Notes: generated by a model from the letters alone, not told the origin. Shown: positions 15,486 through 23,963, counted from the stretch's first letter. The stretch: 23,963 bases of DNA from Thiomargarita sp. (GCA_020721025.1 DYNO01000027.1:1-23963); one strand, 5' to 3'. A program made the numbers and translations.

Positions 15486-16361
15486 ATGAGCGTATTAGTC
15501 GATAGCAATACTAAAGTCATTTGTCAAGGTTTCACCGGTAAACAAGGCACATTCCATTCCGAACAAGCGATTGCTTATGGTACAAACTTGGTTGGTGGGG
15601 TGACTCCGGGACGGGGCGGCAGCGAACATTTGGACAGACCGGTGTTTAATACCGTGCGTGATGCAGTTGAATCAACCGGTGCCGATGCGACAATGATTTA
15701 CGTGCCCGCGCCGTTTGCCGCCGATGCAATTTTGGAAGCGGCAGAAGGTGGCATTAAAATCATCGTGTGTATTACGGAAGGTATCCCCGTTTTAGACATG
15801 TTGAAAGTGAAAGCGGTGTTGACAGTACGTTATCCTGCTATCGTTTTGGTTGGGCCCAACTGCCCCGGCATCATCACTCCCGGCGCGTGCAAGATTGGCA
15901 TTATGCCCGGTTACATTCACAAGCCCGGCAAGGTTGGTATTGTGTCTCGTTCTGGTACGTTGACGTATGAAGCGGTGAATCAAACGACGCTCAATGGTTT
16001 AGGGCAAAGTACATGTATCGGTATCGGTGGCGATCCAATTCATGGCTTAAACTTTGTGGAATGTTTAAAACTGTTCCAAAACGATCCACAAACAGAAGGC
16101 ATCGTGATGGTCGGCGAAATTGGGGGCACGGCTGAAGAAGAAGCAGCCCAATTTATCAAAGCCAATGTCACAAAACCTGTGGTCGGTTACATCGCAGGGG
16201 TGACAGCTCCGCCGGGCAAACGCATGGGTCACGCAGGCGCAATTATCGCAGGTGGCAAGGGTACGGCAAAAGATAAACTTGCCGCGTTACAAGATGCAGG
16301 CGTTTCTACCGTGAACTCCCCTTCTGAAATTGGCAAGCGGATGTTGGAAAGATTGAGTTAA
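15486..16361 (+). CDS. sucD: Succinate--CoA ligase, alpha subunit
   Basis: The alpha subunit binds CoA and carries the transient phosphohistidine. The N-terminal CoA-binding fold has CQGFTGKQGTFHSEQAIAYG near residues 13-32. GPNCPGIITPG and SRSGTLTYEA are further CoA/catalytic loops. The phosphorylated His is H249 in GHAGAIIAGGKGTAKDK. The 291-residue length is normal. The ATG directly follows the sucC stop codon. The gene is intact to its stop at 16359-16361, only 14 bp before a palindromic element and the truncated giant repeat gene. Confidence 0.97.
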   Translation: MSVLVDSNTKVICQGFTGKQGTFHSEQAIAYGTNLVGGVTPGRGGSEHLDRPVFNTVRDAVESTGADATMIYVPAPFAADAILEAAEGGIKIIVCITEGIPVLDMLKVKAVLTVRYPAIVLVGPNCPGIITPGACKIGIMPGYIHKPGKVGIVSRSGTLTYEAVNQTTLNGLGQSTCIGIGGDPIHGLNFVECLKLFQNDPQTEGIVMVGEIGGTAEEEAAQFIKANVTKPVVGYIAGVTAPPGKRMGHAGAIIAGGKGTAKDKLAALQDAGVSTVNSPSEIGKRMLERLS

Positions 16362-16363
16362 TT

Positions 16364-19300
16364 TTGTTACAATACAAGCGTAGGGTGTATAAGCAGAGCA
16401 TCATACATTTTTGTAAATTTGATAAATATTTGGTGCATGACACTGCGTTTATGCACCCTACGCTTGCTGCTGCGACGGGCACCACTAACTTTGTCATCCA
16501 GTTTTTGCCTACTGCTGTGGGTGTTAGCAATGGAACGGTCAGTATTGCCAACAATGACAGTCTCCACAATCCCTATACTTTTAGCATCACTGGCACGGGA
16601 GTCACTCTCAATCAAACGATTAGCTTCAGCGCGCCTGCAAGTGGAACATACAATGGCAGTGACTCACTCAGTGCAACCGCGACTTCCGGTTTAACAGTCA
16701 CTTTTACCAGTCCCACAACGGGAGTTTGTACAGTCAGTGGTACGACAGTCAGTTACGTTGGCGTGGGAACATGTACCATCAATGCAGATCAAGCGGGTAA
16801 TACCACTTACAATGCCGCGCCCCAAGTTTCTGACACAATTACCGTTGGTCAAGCCAATCAAACAGTGACTTTCAATGCGCTTCCTGCCAAAACTTACGGT
16901 GATGCCGCGTTTACAGTCAGTGCAACGGCTTCCTCTGGTTTATCAGTCAGTTTCAGTGCAACCGGTAATTGTAGTGTCTCAGGCAGCACTGTCACCATCA
17001 ACGGCGCGGGCAGTTGTAGCGTCACAGCCACTCAAGCGGGCAATGCGAATTACAACTCTGCCAGCAGTTCGCAATCTTTCACCATTAATAAAGCCAATCA
17101 AACGCTTACATTCAGCGTCATCGCGGCAAAAACATATGGAGATGCGCCGTTTATCCCGCCTGCTTCCACGACTTCAGGTTTGGCAGCCACATTTACCGTT
17201 GATACCAACTGCACCCTTTCTGGCAGCACCGTGACTTTGACAGGCGCAGGAACATGTGGAATCACCGCCGCGCAAGCAGGAGATAGCAACTACAATGCAG
17301 CTTCTTCACTGTATCAAACGGTGACTATCAACAAAGCGAATCAAACGATTACCGGCTTCTCGCCCCCTGCCACTGGAACGTATCGCGGAACAGCCTCATT
17401 GACTGCGACAAACGGTAGCTCTACCAGTCCATTGGTTTTCAGCAGTGCCACAACCGGCGTGTGTACTGTCAGCGGTTCAACAGTCACTTATGTCGCACCC
17501 GGCAACTGCACGGTCAATGTGAATCAAGCCGCAGATGCCAACTACAATGCCGCGCCTCAAGTTTCTGGCGATATTACGGTCAATAAAGCGATTCTCACTG
17601 CGACTGCCAATGATAAAACGCGAGTCTATGGCGCGGCAAATCCAGCATTTGACTTGGCGTACAGCGGCTTTGTCAATTCAGAAGCCATTGGTGTAATTAA
17701 CATCGTGCCCACAGCAAACAGTACCGCGATAAACACCACGCCGGCGGGAACTGCCACCATTACGTGCGCGGGGGGAACAGACGACAACTATACAATTAAC
17801 TGCGTCAATGGCACTTTAACCATTACCAAAGCCGCATTGACCGCGACGGCGAATAATCAAACTCGGACGTATGGCGCGGCAAATCCAACGTTTGATCTGG
17901 CATACAGCGGTTTTGTCAATTTAGAAGATGTTGCTGCAATCACCCCGCCGACAGCCAGCACCACCGCCATACTGGCAAGCGCAGTGGGAAGTTACACCAT
18001 CACTTGCGCCGGGGGAACAGCGGCAAATTACACCATCACCTGCGTCAATGGCACTTTAACCATCACACAAGCCACATTGACCGCGCAAACCAATGCTAAA
18101 ACCAGAATTTACGGTGCAGCCAATCCCGTGTTTGACTTTGCCTACACCGGATTTTTGAATGGTGACGGCGACACAATGCTCGACACAAAACCCGTTGCCA
18201 GCACCACTGCGATTGCAACCACAGCAACAGGAACGTATCCAATTACTTGCGTCAATGGCACTGACAACAATTACACGATGACATGTCCCGGTGCGACTTT
18301 GACCATTACCAAAGCCACTGTCACTGCAACTGCCAACAGTAAAACGCGAGTCTATGGGGCAAACAATCCGGCATTTGATCTGGCATACAGCGGTTTTGTC
18401 AGTCCAGATACGGTTACTGCGATTGACACGTTGCCCTCCGCGAGTTCAACGGAAACTGTCACCAGTAATGTAGGCACTTACCCAATTACGTGCGCGGGCG
18501 GAATGGATAACAATTACAACATCACTTGCGTCAATGGCACTTTAACCATCACTCAAGCGACATTGACCGCGCAAACGAATGCTAAAACCAGAACTTACGG
18601 TGCAGCAAATCCCACGTTTGATTTTACTTACACCGGCTTTCTCAATGGTGACACGGATACAGTGTTAAACACTAAACCGGTTGCTGCAACGGTTGCGACA
18701 GTGACCAGCGATGTCAACACATATCCGATTACGTGCACCAATGGTTCAGACAACAACTACACGATGACGTGTCCGAACAGCACGTTGACCATCACACAAG
18801 CCACATTGACTGCACAAACGAATAATAAAACTCGACTTTACGGCGCGGCAAATCCCGTGTTTGACTTTACCTACACCGGATTTCTCAATGGTGACAACGA
18901 CGGAGTGTTAAACACTAAACCGGTTGCCAGCACCACTGCGATTGCAATCACAGCAACGGGAACGTATCCAATCACTTGCGTCAATGGCACTGATAACAAT
19001 TACACGATGACGTGTCCCGCTGGCACACTGACCATTACTAAAGCCCCGTTGACAGCACAACTGAATGATAAAACACGACTTTACGGCGCGGCAGAACCAA
19101 CGTTTGACTTCGCTTACACCGGCTTTCTGAATGGTGACAACGATACAATGCTTGATACAAAACCCGTTGGCACAACAACAGCCACAGTGACCAGTGATGT
19201 CAACACTTATCCGATCAACTGCACCAATGGCGTGGATAACAATTATCTAATCACTTGTAACGGCGCAACTTTAACCGTGACTCAAGCGGCATTGACTGCC

Positions 19301-22300
19301 CAAGTGAATGCGAAGGCTCGGCTGTATGGTGCCACGAATCCGGTGTTTGATTTCACTTACACGGGTTTTCTAAATGGTGACACGGATGCGGTGCTTGACA
19401 CAAAACCGGTCGCTGATACGACGGCAACAGTGACTTCTGCAATGGGAACGTATCCGATTACCTGCACCAATGGCTCGGATAACAACTATATTCTCACTTG
19501 TCTCGATGAAACTTTGACCATCGGTAAAGCTCCACTGACTGCACAACTGAATGACAAAACTCGTTATTTTGGTGCAGCGAATCCTGTATTTGATTTTACC
19601 TACACCGGATTTTTGAATGGTGACACGGATACCGTGTTGGATACCAAACCTGTAGGAAGTACCAGTGCAACCACCACTGATCCCGCTGGTTTATACCAAA
19701 TTTCATGCACCAATGGCAGCGATAACAATTACGACATCACTTGTCAGAATGGTACGTTGTACGTGGTGAAGGGAACAGTCGAATCTATCCCCATGTTTAA
19801 TCAAACGATTCACTTCGATACGCCGGTCGGTCAAAAACAAACTAAAACGCTGACCTTGAAGAATCGTGGCACCAGCGCGTTGATTTTCAACAGCATTAAC
19901 GCGCCCGTTGCCCCGTTCAGCTATCCCAAACCGATGCCGTTTACTTTTATTCCCACCGGTGATCCGAGTGGCAGCCCACAAAGTTTTGACATCAGTTGCA
20001 CCCCGACCGAGATGGGTGTAAAAAACATGACGTTGCAAATCACGACCAACGATCCAGACAATCCGGTGATCGCCTATCCATTGGAATGTATGGGCAGACA
20101 AGTGGTTGCAGTCAGTTCGGTGGCGAATAACAGCGCGGTAAACTTTGGTAATGCGTTGATTAACAGCACGTTGTCACAATCCATGACGATCACTGAAAAT
20201 GGTAACAGCGATTTAATCTTGCTCTCAGCTTCAATCACTGGGACGAACGCAGCGGATTTTGCCATCACCGCGCCCACGACATTCCCCGCGACGGTTGCAG
20301 ACGGCACCACCTCATCTCAAACAATTACAGTGAGTTGCACGCCCAAAACTGCCACACCATTGACGGCAACTTTGCAAATTACCACCAATGACCCAGTGAA
20401 TGCGACATTAAACTATCCGTTGCAATGTGGCGGTTTATTCAATTTAACATTAAGTACCAGTGGACAAGGCACGATTAGCGGATGTGGCACAAGTTGCGTG
20501 CAGAATTATCAACAAGATGCAGCGGTTACAGTTTCAGCAACACCGGCAACCGGTTGGGAATTGAGCGGCTGGAGTGGCGATTGTGTCAATGGACAAGTTA
20601 CCATGACCAGTGATAAATCTTGTGGCGCAACCTTCACTCAAATCGTTGAAAATCCAACCACGCCCGCTGACACAACTGGCACAACCACGCCCACAAATAC
20701 TACAACTACGCCAACGAATACCACGAATCCTACCGGAACGGGTACAACAACCAATCCAACCGGTTCGACTGGCACAACGGGCACAACAACTGGAAATACA
20801 ACCACTTCCACAGGAACGACAACGGGTACAACTACGTCATCGACTCCAACTAATCCCGGCGGCGGTTCTGGCAATGCGGTTTCTGTAACAGCCACTGCTC
20901 CAGTGACAAATGGTGTGGTGGATGGGTCGATGTCGAATTACAACCAAGTTGCGACTAACTTAACAATTCCAGAAAATTCAAGCGTTTCTGGTGGAACTTT
21001 GGCGGGAACTGTCACCAATGGCGGATTAGCGGCAAATATTATAATTGCGCCCAATTCTACCGTAACAGGTGGAAAACTCAGCGGTTTTAATACCAACTTG
21101 GGCACTTTAAACAATGTCACAGTCAGCCAATATTCTGAAGTGCGCTACGGCAATTACGCAGGCACAACACAAAACAACGGCAATTTAATCAATCCCATCG
21201 TGTCGCCCAAGGGTACAATCGTCAACAATGGCATGATTGAAAATCCGATCTTACTGCCCGGTGCCAATGTCAGCGGTGGCAAAATGACGGGAATTATCAT
21301 TGCGTTAGGTGGAACGTACAACAGTCAAGTGCAGCCCGGGACGCGTGTCATCACTCGTGTGCAAGACATTCCACCCAAAATGTTTAATAATTTCAATGCC
21401 CAAACGTTGAACACTTTACCGACCACAATCATCAGTCAAATCACGCCGGAACAGTTTGCGCAAATTCCGCTTGAATCGATCAGTGGCTTGTCTTCAGAAA
21501 ATATGGGAGCGATTTCGCCTGAAGTGATTCAAACGCTTGATAAAGAGCAAATTCAAGAACTGGATGCCGAAGAATTCCAAGCCATGCCCACCGAAGAAGT
21601 CGCCAAACTGTTGACCAACTTTGATGTTGAACAAATCACGCCTCAAGAAGCTGAGAAATTGTTGCCGGCTCGTTGGACGATTGATTCACAAGGCAATTTG
21701 ACTGCACCGCCGGGCACGCGGATTTCAGTGCGCTCGCTCAACGTTGCGAATTTACCGGAAGGTCTGAAAATTCCCGCCATTGCCGATTTAAACAGTAACT
21801 TCGCACTCGGTGGCAAGGGCAGTAAAACGTTGATTTCAGAAATGAATCAAGCCAGTGCTAAGGACAGTTTCTTATTGTCGCAACAAAAATCTGGGGTGGT
21901 GTATGCCGATGTCGCGGGTGCCGTGGGCAATGGTCAGAAAAGCCAATTTGCCTTCATGATTGATCCAGAACAGATTTTCCTGTTAGATGAGAATGCGTTG
22001 CGTGGTTTGCAGATGAATGAACAAGGGCAATACATCATTGTCACTGAGGACGGCAAACAAATCCCCATTACGCCGATGACCAAAGACCCTGAAGCCTTGC
22101 TGAATGTATTGGGTGATCAGGGTGGCGTGGATATTCAGAAAACGGGCGAAGTGGTGCTGAAGTTCAATGCAATCAAGCGGTCGCGGTCGGGAGGCGAGGT
22201 GCATCAAGTTGGCATGTTTGATCCGTTTGTCGAACCTGCGCCGGAAGGGGTTTGCACTCCAGAAGGAATTTGCGATTGGTCACAAGTCGATGCGTCGATG

Positions 22301-22669
22301 CAACCGGGCATTCGTTCCGGCAGAAATACACGAGCTAAATCAATGGTGAAAGTCATTTATCCGGATGGTACGGCGCAGCAAGTTTATCCCACCGTGTTGT
22401 CACCAGAAATCTTGGTTGCTGAGGCGCAAAAGCTTGAGGGTGTGGAAAAAATTATCTTTCGCATGGATGGGACGTTTGCTGTGACATATCAAGATACAAA
22501 AGTGTTGCTCATTCCAGAATTTGAGACTCAAGTGCAACCCATTCCAGTCGGAACAGAGATTAAACCGAGTTTGGCATTGCAGCCGGACGGCAAGTTATTG
22601 TATCAAGTGCCTTATCAAGATCAATTGTTCAGCACTTACTTGAATGTTACTGAAGCTCCTGCACCGTAA
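16364..22669 (+). CDS. Giant MBG-repeat surface-type protein, 5'-truncated at a palindromic element
   Basis: The open frame encodes up to 2101 residues, but its first 34 come from a TTG start plus a palindromic element (16375-16466). Real protein begins near residue 36 inside the second half of a choice-of-anchor-D/ASH-like domain (TNFVIQFLPTAVGVSNGTVS). No signal peptide exists, so the gene looks 5'-truncated. Then come four Ig-like repeats (about 83-409), nine MBG/YDG-type repeats (about 411-1135), and two anchor-D-like domains (about 1136-1361) with NDPDNP and NDPVNA turns. These are followed by a Flg_new_2-like module (about 1362-1425, GWELSGWSGDCVNG), a Thr/Asn/Gly/Pro linker (about 1426-1504), and a Gly/Asn-rich SGGTLAGTVTNGG-type segment resembling a beta-helix (to about 1660). 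A Gln/Glu-rich helical repeat stretch (about 1675-1768) and a unique C-terminal domain complete it. Intact relatives would be secreted adhesin or matrix proteins. Whether this copy is expressed is doubtful. Confidence 0.75.
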   Translation: MLQYKRRVYKQSIIHFCKFDKYLVHDTAFMHPTLAAATGTTNFVIQFLPTAVGVSNGTVSIANNDSLHNPYTFSITGTGVTLNQTISFSAPASGTYNGSDSLSATATSGLTVTFTSPTTGVCTVSGTTVSYVGVGTCTINADQAGNTTYNAAPQVSDTITVGQANQTVTFNALPAKTYGDAAFTVSATASSGLSVSFSATGNCSVSGSTVTINGAGSCSVTATQAGNANYNSASSSQSFTINKANQTLTFSVIAAKTYGDAPFIPPASTTSGLAATFTVDTNCTLSGSTVTLTGAGTCGITAAQAGDSNYNAASSLYQTVTINKANQTITGFSPPATGTYRGTASLTATNGSSTSPLVFSSATTGVCTVSGSTVTYVAPGNCTVNVNQAADANYNAAPQVSGDITVNKAILTATANDKTRVYGAANPAFDLAYSGFVNSEAIGVINIVPTANSTAINTTPAGTATITCAGGTDDNYTINCVNGTLTITKAALTATANNQTRTYGAANPTFDLAYSGFVNLEDVAAITPPTASTTAILASAVGSYTITCAGGTAANYTITCVNGTLTITQATLTAQTNAKTRIYGAANPVFDFAYTGFLNGDGDTMLDTKPVASTTAIATTATGTYPITCVNGTDNNYTMTCPGATLTITKATVTATANSKTRVYGANNPAFDLAYSGFVSPDTVTAIDTLPSASSTETVTSNVGTYPITCAGGMDNNYNITCVNGTLTITQATLTAQTNAKTRTYGAANPTFDFTYTGFLNGDTDTVLNTKPVAATVATVTSDVNTYPITCTNGSDNNYTMTCPNSTLTITQATLTAQTNNKTRLYGAANPVFDFTYTGFLNGDNDGVLNTKPVASTTAIAITATGTYPITCVNGTDNNYTMTCPAGTLTITKAPLTAQLNDKTRLYGAAEPTFDFAYTGFLNGDNDTMLDTKPVGTTTATVTSDVNTYPINCTNGVDNNYLITCNGATLTVTQAALTAQVNAKARLYGATNPVFDFTYTGFLNGDTDAVLDTKPVADTTATVTSAMGTYPITCTNGSDNNYILTCLDETLTIGKAPLTAQLNDKTRYFGAANPVFDFTYTGFLNGDTDTVLDTKPVGSTSATTTDPAGLYQISCTNGSDNNYDITCQNGTLYVVKGTVESIPMFNQTIHFDTPVGQKQTKTLTLKNRGTSALIFNSINAPVAPFSYPKPMPFTFIPTGDPSGSPQSFDISCTPTEMGVKNMTLQITTNDPDNPVIAYPLECMGRQVVAVSSVANNSAVNFGNALINSTLSQSMTITENGNSDLILLSASITGTNAADFAITAPTTFPATVADGTTSSQTITVSCTPKTATPLTATLQITTNDPVNATLNYPLQCGGLFNLTLSTSGQGTISGCGTSCVQNYQQDAAVTVSATPATGWELSGWSGDCVNGQVTMTSDKSCGATFTQIVENPTTPADTTGTTTPTNTTTTPTNTTNPTGTGTTTNPTGSTGTTGTTTGNTTTSTGTTTGTTTSSTPTNPGGGSGNAVSVTATAPVTNGVVDGSMSNYNQVATNLTIPENSSVSGGTLAGTVTNGGLAANIIIAPNSTVTGGKLSGFNTNLGTLNNVTVSQYSEVRYGNYAGTTQNNGNLINPIVSPKGTIVNNGMIENPILLPGANVSGGKMTGIIIALGGTYNSQVQPGTRVITRVQDIPPKMFNNFNAQTLNTLPTTIISQITPEQFAQIPLESISGLSSENMGAISPEVIQTLDKEQIQELDAEEFQAMPTEEVAKLLTNFDVEQITPQEAEKLLPARWTIDSQGNLTAPPGTRISVRSLNVANLPEGLKIPAIADLNSNFALGGKGSKTLISEMNQASAKDSFLLSQQKSGVVYADVAGAVGNGQKSQFAFMIDPEQIFLLDENALRGLQMNEQGQYIIVTEDGKQIPITPMTKDPEALLNVLGDQGGVDIQKTGEVVLKFNAIKRSRSGGEVHQVGMFDPFVEPAPEGVCTPEGICDWSQVDASMQPGIRSGRNTRAKSMVKVIYPDGTAQQVYPTVLSPEILVAEAQKLEGVEKIIFRMDGTFAVTYQDTKVLLIPEFETQVQPIPVGTEIKPSLALQPDGKLLYQVPYQDQLFSTYLNVTEAPAP
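16375..16466. repeat. 92-bp palindromic element, GTAGGGTG family, copy 2
   Basis: Perfect 13-bp inverted ends CAAGCGTAGGGTG (16375-16387) and CACCCTACGCTTG (16454-16466) enclose imperfect arms and an AT-rich centre. Positions 16429-16461 are the exact reverse complement of 4937-4969 in copy 1. It starts 14 bp after the sucD stop and ends where recognisable giant-protein sequence begins. It could serve as the sucCD terminator, and it marks the truncation point of the giant gene. Confidence 0.8.
16610..17590 (+). repeat. Four tandem Ig-like repeats inside the giant gene
   Basis: Four units of about 245 bp encode domains that start NQT(I/V/L)-F, contain C-T-V-S-G-(S/T)-T-V near the middle and end with A(D/G).(N/T)YN(A/S)A before the next unit. 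Each has two cysteines spaced CX14C, for example CTVSGTTVSYVGVGTC. This is a fold-level Ig-like array of the kind found before MBG repeats in large surface proteins. Confidence 0.75.
17594..19770 (+). repeat. Nine tandem MBG/YDG-type repeats inside the giant gene
   Basis: Nine units of about 242 bp (about 81 residues) begin LTA--N-KTR-YGAANP-F near 17594, 17836, 18079, 18320, 18561, 18804, 19047, 19290 and 19533, and end -GTLTIT-A. Every unit carries one CX11C pair, for example CAGGTDDNYTINC, suggesting a disulfide per domain and oxidative export of the intact ancestor. Units 3 and 6 are almost identical over their second half at DNA level, pointing to recent duplication or gene conversion within the array. 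Confidence 0.85.
20650..20875 (+). repeat. Low-complexity Thr/Asn/Gly/Pro linker in the giant gene
   Basis: About 75 codons encode degenerate TTPTNT, TGTTT and TNPTGS motifs and close with GGGSG. The DNA is rich in ACAAC and ACGGGTAC variants. It is a flexible spacer of the kind found between adhesin modules and is prone to slippage length change. Confidence 0.8.
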
Positions 22670-22848
22670 TGTTTCTAGCCAGTTATAGACTACGGTTTAT
22701 TAGCTGGTGCGGCAAGCCCAAACAGTTGTCGAATTTTGTGTTAGGCTTGTACCGTCAAACAGCGATACCGAAGCAATAAATTCAAATCAAATAATCAATA
22801 GTTAGGTATCCGCGCAGAATTCTAAGCACGGTCGTTAGGAAAATTACC
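22670..22848. other. Gap between the giant gene and the LamG gene
   Basis: These 179 bases hold no gene. Two weak inverted repeats are visible, CCAGTTA with TTAGCTGG near 22679-22707 and CAAGCC with GGCTTG at 22713-22749. Either could be a terminator for the giant gene, but neither has a T-run. TAGGA about 8-9 bp before the ATG at 22849 is the ribosome binding site of the next gene. Confidence 0.4.
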
Positions 22849-23916
22849 ATGAACTTTATCAATTTCTGCCGTATCCATCCACGTCAGCAAATTCCTCTTT
22901 GCTTTTTTCAAAAGTTACTGCTCACATTCATATTGCTATTTCTTGGATTGAGCAGTTTTCACGCGTCCGCCGCACCCTCTTCCTTGTTATTCAATAGTTC
23001 AAATGATACTTATGTCGATATTGCAGATGCCCCGTTTCAATTACCAAACGGAACGTGGGAAGCGTGGTTTCAAGTCAGTAGTTTGGGGAGTAGGCGAGCG
23101 ATCATTGCAAAAGATCAGACCGGTTACAAAGATGACGGTTGGCTTGGGATAGCTCCTAATAGCAAACTCTATTTTTATATCGACAAGGACTCAGATGATA
23201 GTGATCATCCCGTCTATTCGGATAGTGTAGTCACTTCAGGTACTTGGTATCACGTCGCAGCGACTTGGGGTAGTGGTGGCATGAAAATGTATGTCAATGG
23301 GACATTACAAAGTCAAACTAATGCAAACACTTCTGGAATGGTTTCCGCTGGGACAAAATTGCGGATTGGGGCTCGCGACTCGTTTATGGATTATGATTAT
23401 TTCGATGGGCAAATTGATGAAGTACGCGTATGGAATGTGGCGCGGACACAGCCGGAAATTGATCAATACAAAGGAGTGACGCTGACCGGAAGTGAAAGTG
23501 GTTTACTCGCGTATTATCGACTGGACGAAGGAAGTGGTACAACAACTACTGATTTGGCTGGCAGTGCCCAAAATGGTACTTTAATGAACAGTCCTGCATG
23601 GGCGGCGACCTCAGACACGATACCTGTGGTTTATCCCCCAACAACGCAAACATCCGCTATTAATTTTACTTTAAAAACAGCAAGTTCAATGACAGTCAAT
23701 TGGACAAATGGTAATGGTGCTGCGCGGATTGTATTGATGAAATCAGTGAGCGCGGTGGATTCTTTACCTGTTATAACAACCAGTTATACCGCAAATGCCG
23801 CGTTTGGCAGTGGAACACAATTAGGTACTGGAAATTACGTGGTTTACCAAGGAACGGGAAATTCTGTGGCGGTAACGGGTTTAACTGCCAATACCACTTA
23901 TCATGTTGCTGTATAG
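22849..23916 (+). CDS. Secreted LamG-domain protein ending inside an FN3 domain (probably 3'-truncated)
   Basis: Of 355 residues, the first 41 form a signal peptide (hydrophobic LLLTFILLFLGLSS, cleavage after HASA). Residues about 44-205 are a LamG/concanavalin-like beta sandwich: an opening YVDIADAPF strand, GTWYHVAATW at 131-140, MYVNGTLQ, and the FDGQIDEVRVWNVART hallmark at 185-200. YYRLDEGSG near 222-230 follows. From about 265 an FN3-like domain begins (NFTLKTASSMTVNWTNGNGA) and runs to TGLTANTTYHVAV. FN3 domains normally continue past this point with a Tyr-x-Tyr strand, and relatives usually have more domains. Here TAG (23914-23916) cuts the last strand, so the product is probably truncated at its C-terminus. 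It may bind carbohydrate or surface ligands. Confidence 0.8.
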   Translation: MNFINFCRIHPRQQIPLCFFQKLLLTFILLFLGLSSFHASAAPSSLLFNSSNDTYVDIADAPFQLPNGTWEAWFQVSSLGSRRAIIAKDQTGYKDDGWLGIAPNSKLYFYIDKDSDDSDHPVYSDSVVTSGTWYHVAATWGSGGMKMYVNGTLQSQTNANTSGMVSAGTKLRIGARDSFMDYDYFDGQIDEVRVWNVARTQPEIDQYKGVTLTGSESGLLAYYRLDEGSGTTTTDLAGSAQNGTLMNSPAWAATSDTIPVVYPPTTQTSAINFTLKTASSMTVNWTNGNGAARIVLMKSVSAVDSLPVITTSYTANAAFGSGTQLGTGNYVVYQGTGNSVAVTGLTANTTYHVAV

Positions 23917-23963
23917 AACCGATTTGAAATCTTTAATACCAAGTGAAACAGGTCTATAACCCA
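23917..23963. other. Window end after the truncated LamG gene
   Basis: The last 47 bases do not continue the FN3 reading in any frame that I can recognise. They may be the edge of an inserted element or of decayed DNA. Nothing else can be called. Confidence 0.4.

Noticed and set aside
16600..19770. CRISPR-like array
   Set aside because: The regular repeats are about 242-245 bp, in frame and coding for protein domains, with no short direct repeat and spacer pattern.
20638..20895. A minus-strand frame rich in Val/Pro opposite the Thr linker
   Set aside because: It is the complement of a low-complexity coding stretch and has no independent support.

Overview
The window reads as a chromosomal segment of a Gram-negative gammaproteobacterium. 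It carries lpxB (lipid A synthesis), TCA-cycle genes of proteobacterial type and gltD. Next to these lie large MBG-repeat, choice-of-anchor-D-like and LamG/FN3 surface proteins and several families of small palindromic repeats in AT-rich intergenic DNA. That mix resembles filamentous sulfur bacteria of the Beggiatoa/Thiotrichales type. The lineage is inferred from protein character only; no rRNA gene or other marker is present.

Layout. Positions 1-1245 hold decayed, largely non-coding DNA with a broken membrane-protein remnant and a palindromic element. Next come sucB (2-oxoglutarate dehydrogenase E2), an unrelated hypothetical gene with a nuclease-like look, and lpdA (E3), all on +. A 96-bp palindromic element lies between lpdA and the minus-strand block lpxB, a membrane-anchored Ig-repeat/TPR protein and gltD. 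A minus-strand J-domain-like membrane protein lacking HPD follows after a decayed gap. Then on + come an unrecognised acidic protein, an ABC exporter of the cyclic-peptide type and the sucC-sucD pair. Two nucleotides after sucD begins a 6.3-kb open frame for a giant repeat protein, and last is a secreted LamG/FN3 protein that stops inside its FN3 domain.

How the genes work together. SucB and LpdA (2-oxoglutarate to succinyl-CoA) and SucCD (succinyl-CoA to succinate with NTP formation) are consecutive TCA steps, but here they are split over about 14 kb, sucA is absent and an unrelated gene sits between sucB and lpdA. LpxB makes lipid A disaccharide and GltD is the electron-input subunit of glutamate synthase. 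Both lack their usual neighbours (the lpxD-fabZ-lpxA cluster; gltB).

The most interesting signal is evidence of rearrangement by small palindromic repeats. Two copies of one 92-96-bp element (4930-5025 and 16375-16466) share a 33-nt identical block in inverted orientation. The second lies exactly where the giant gene loses its 5' end, so that frame starts in element DNA and lacks a signal peptide. A second family with GGACAG-type ends occurs three times (448-536, 8464-8563, 11312-11384). Several intergenic regions hold protein-like fragments with internal stops, consistent with gene decay. I found no tRNA, rRNA, CRISPR array or intact transposase gene.
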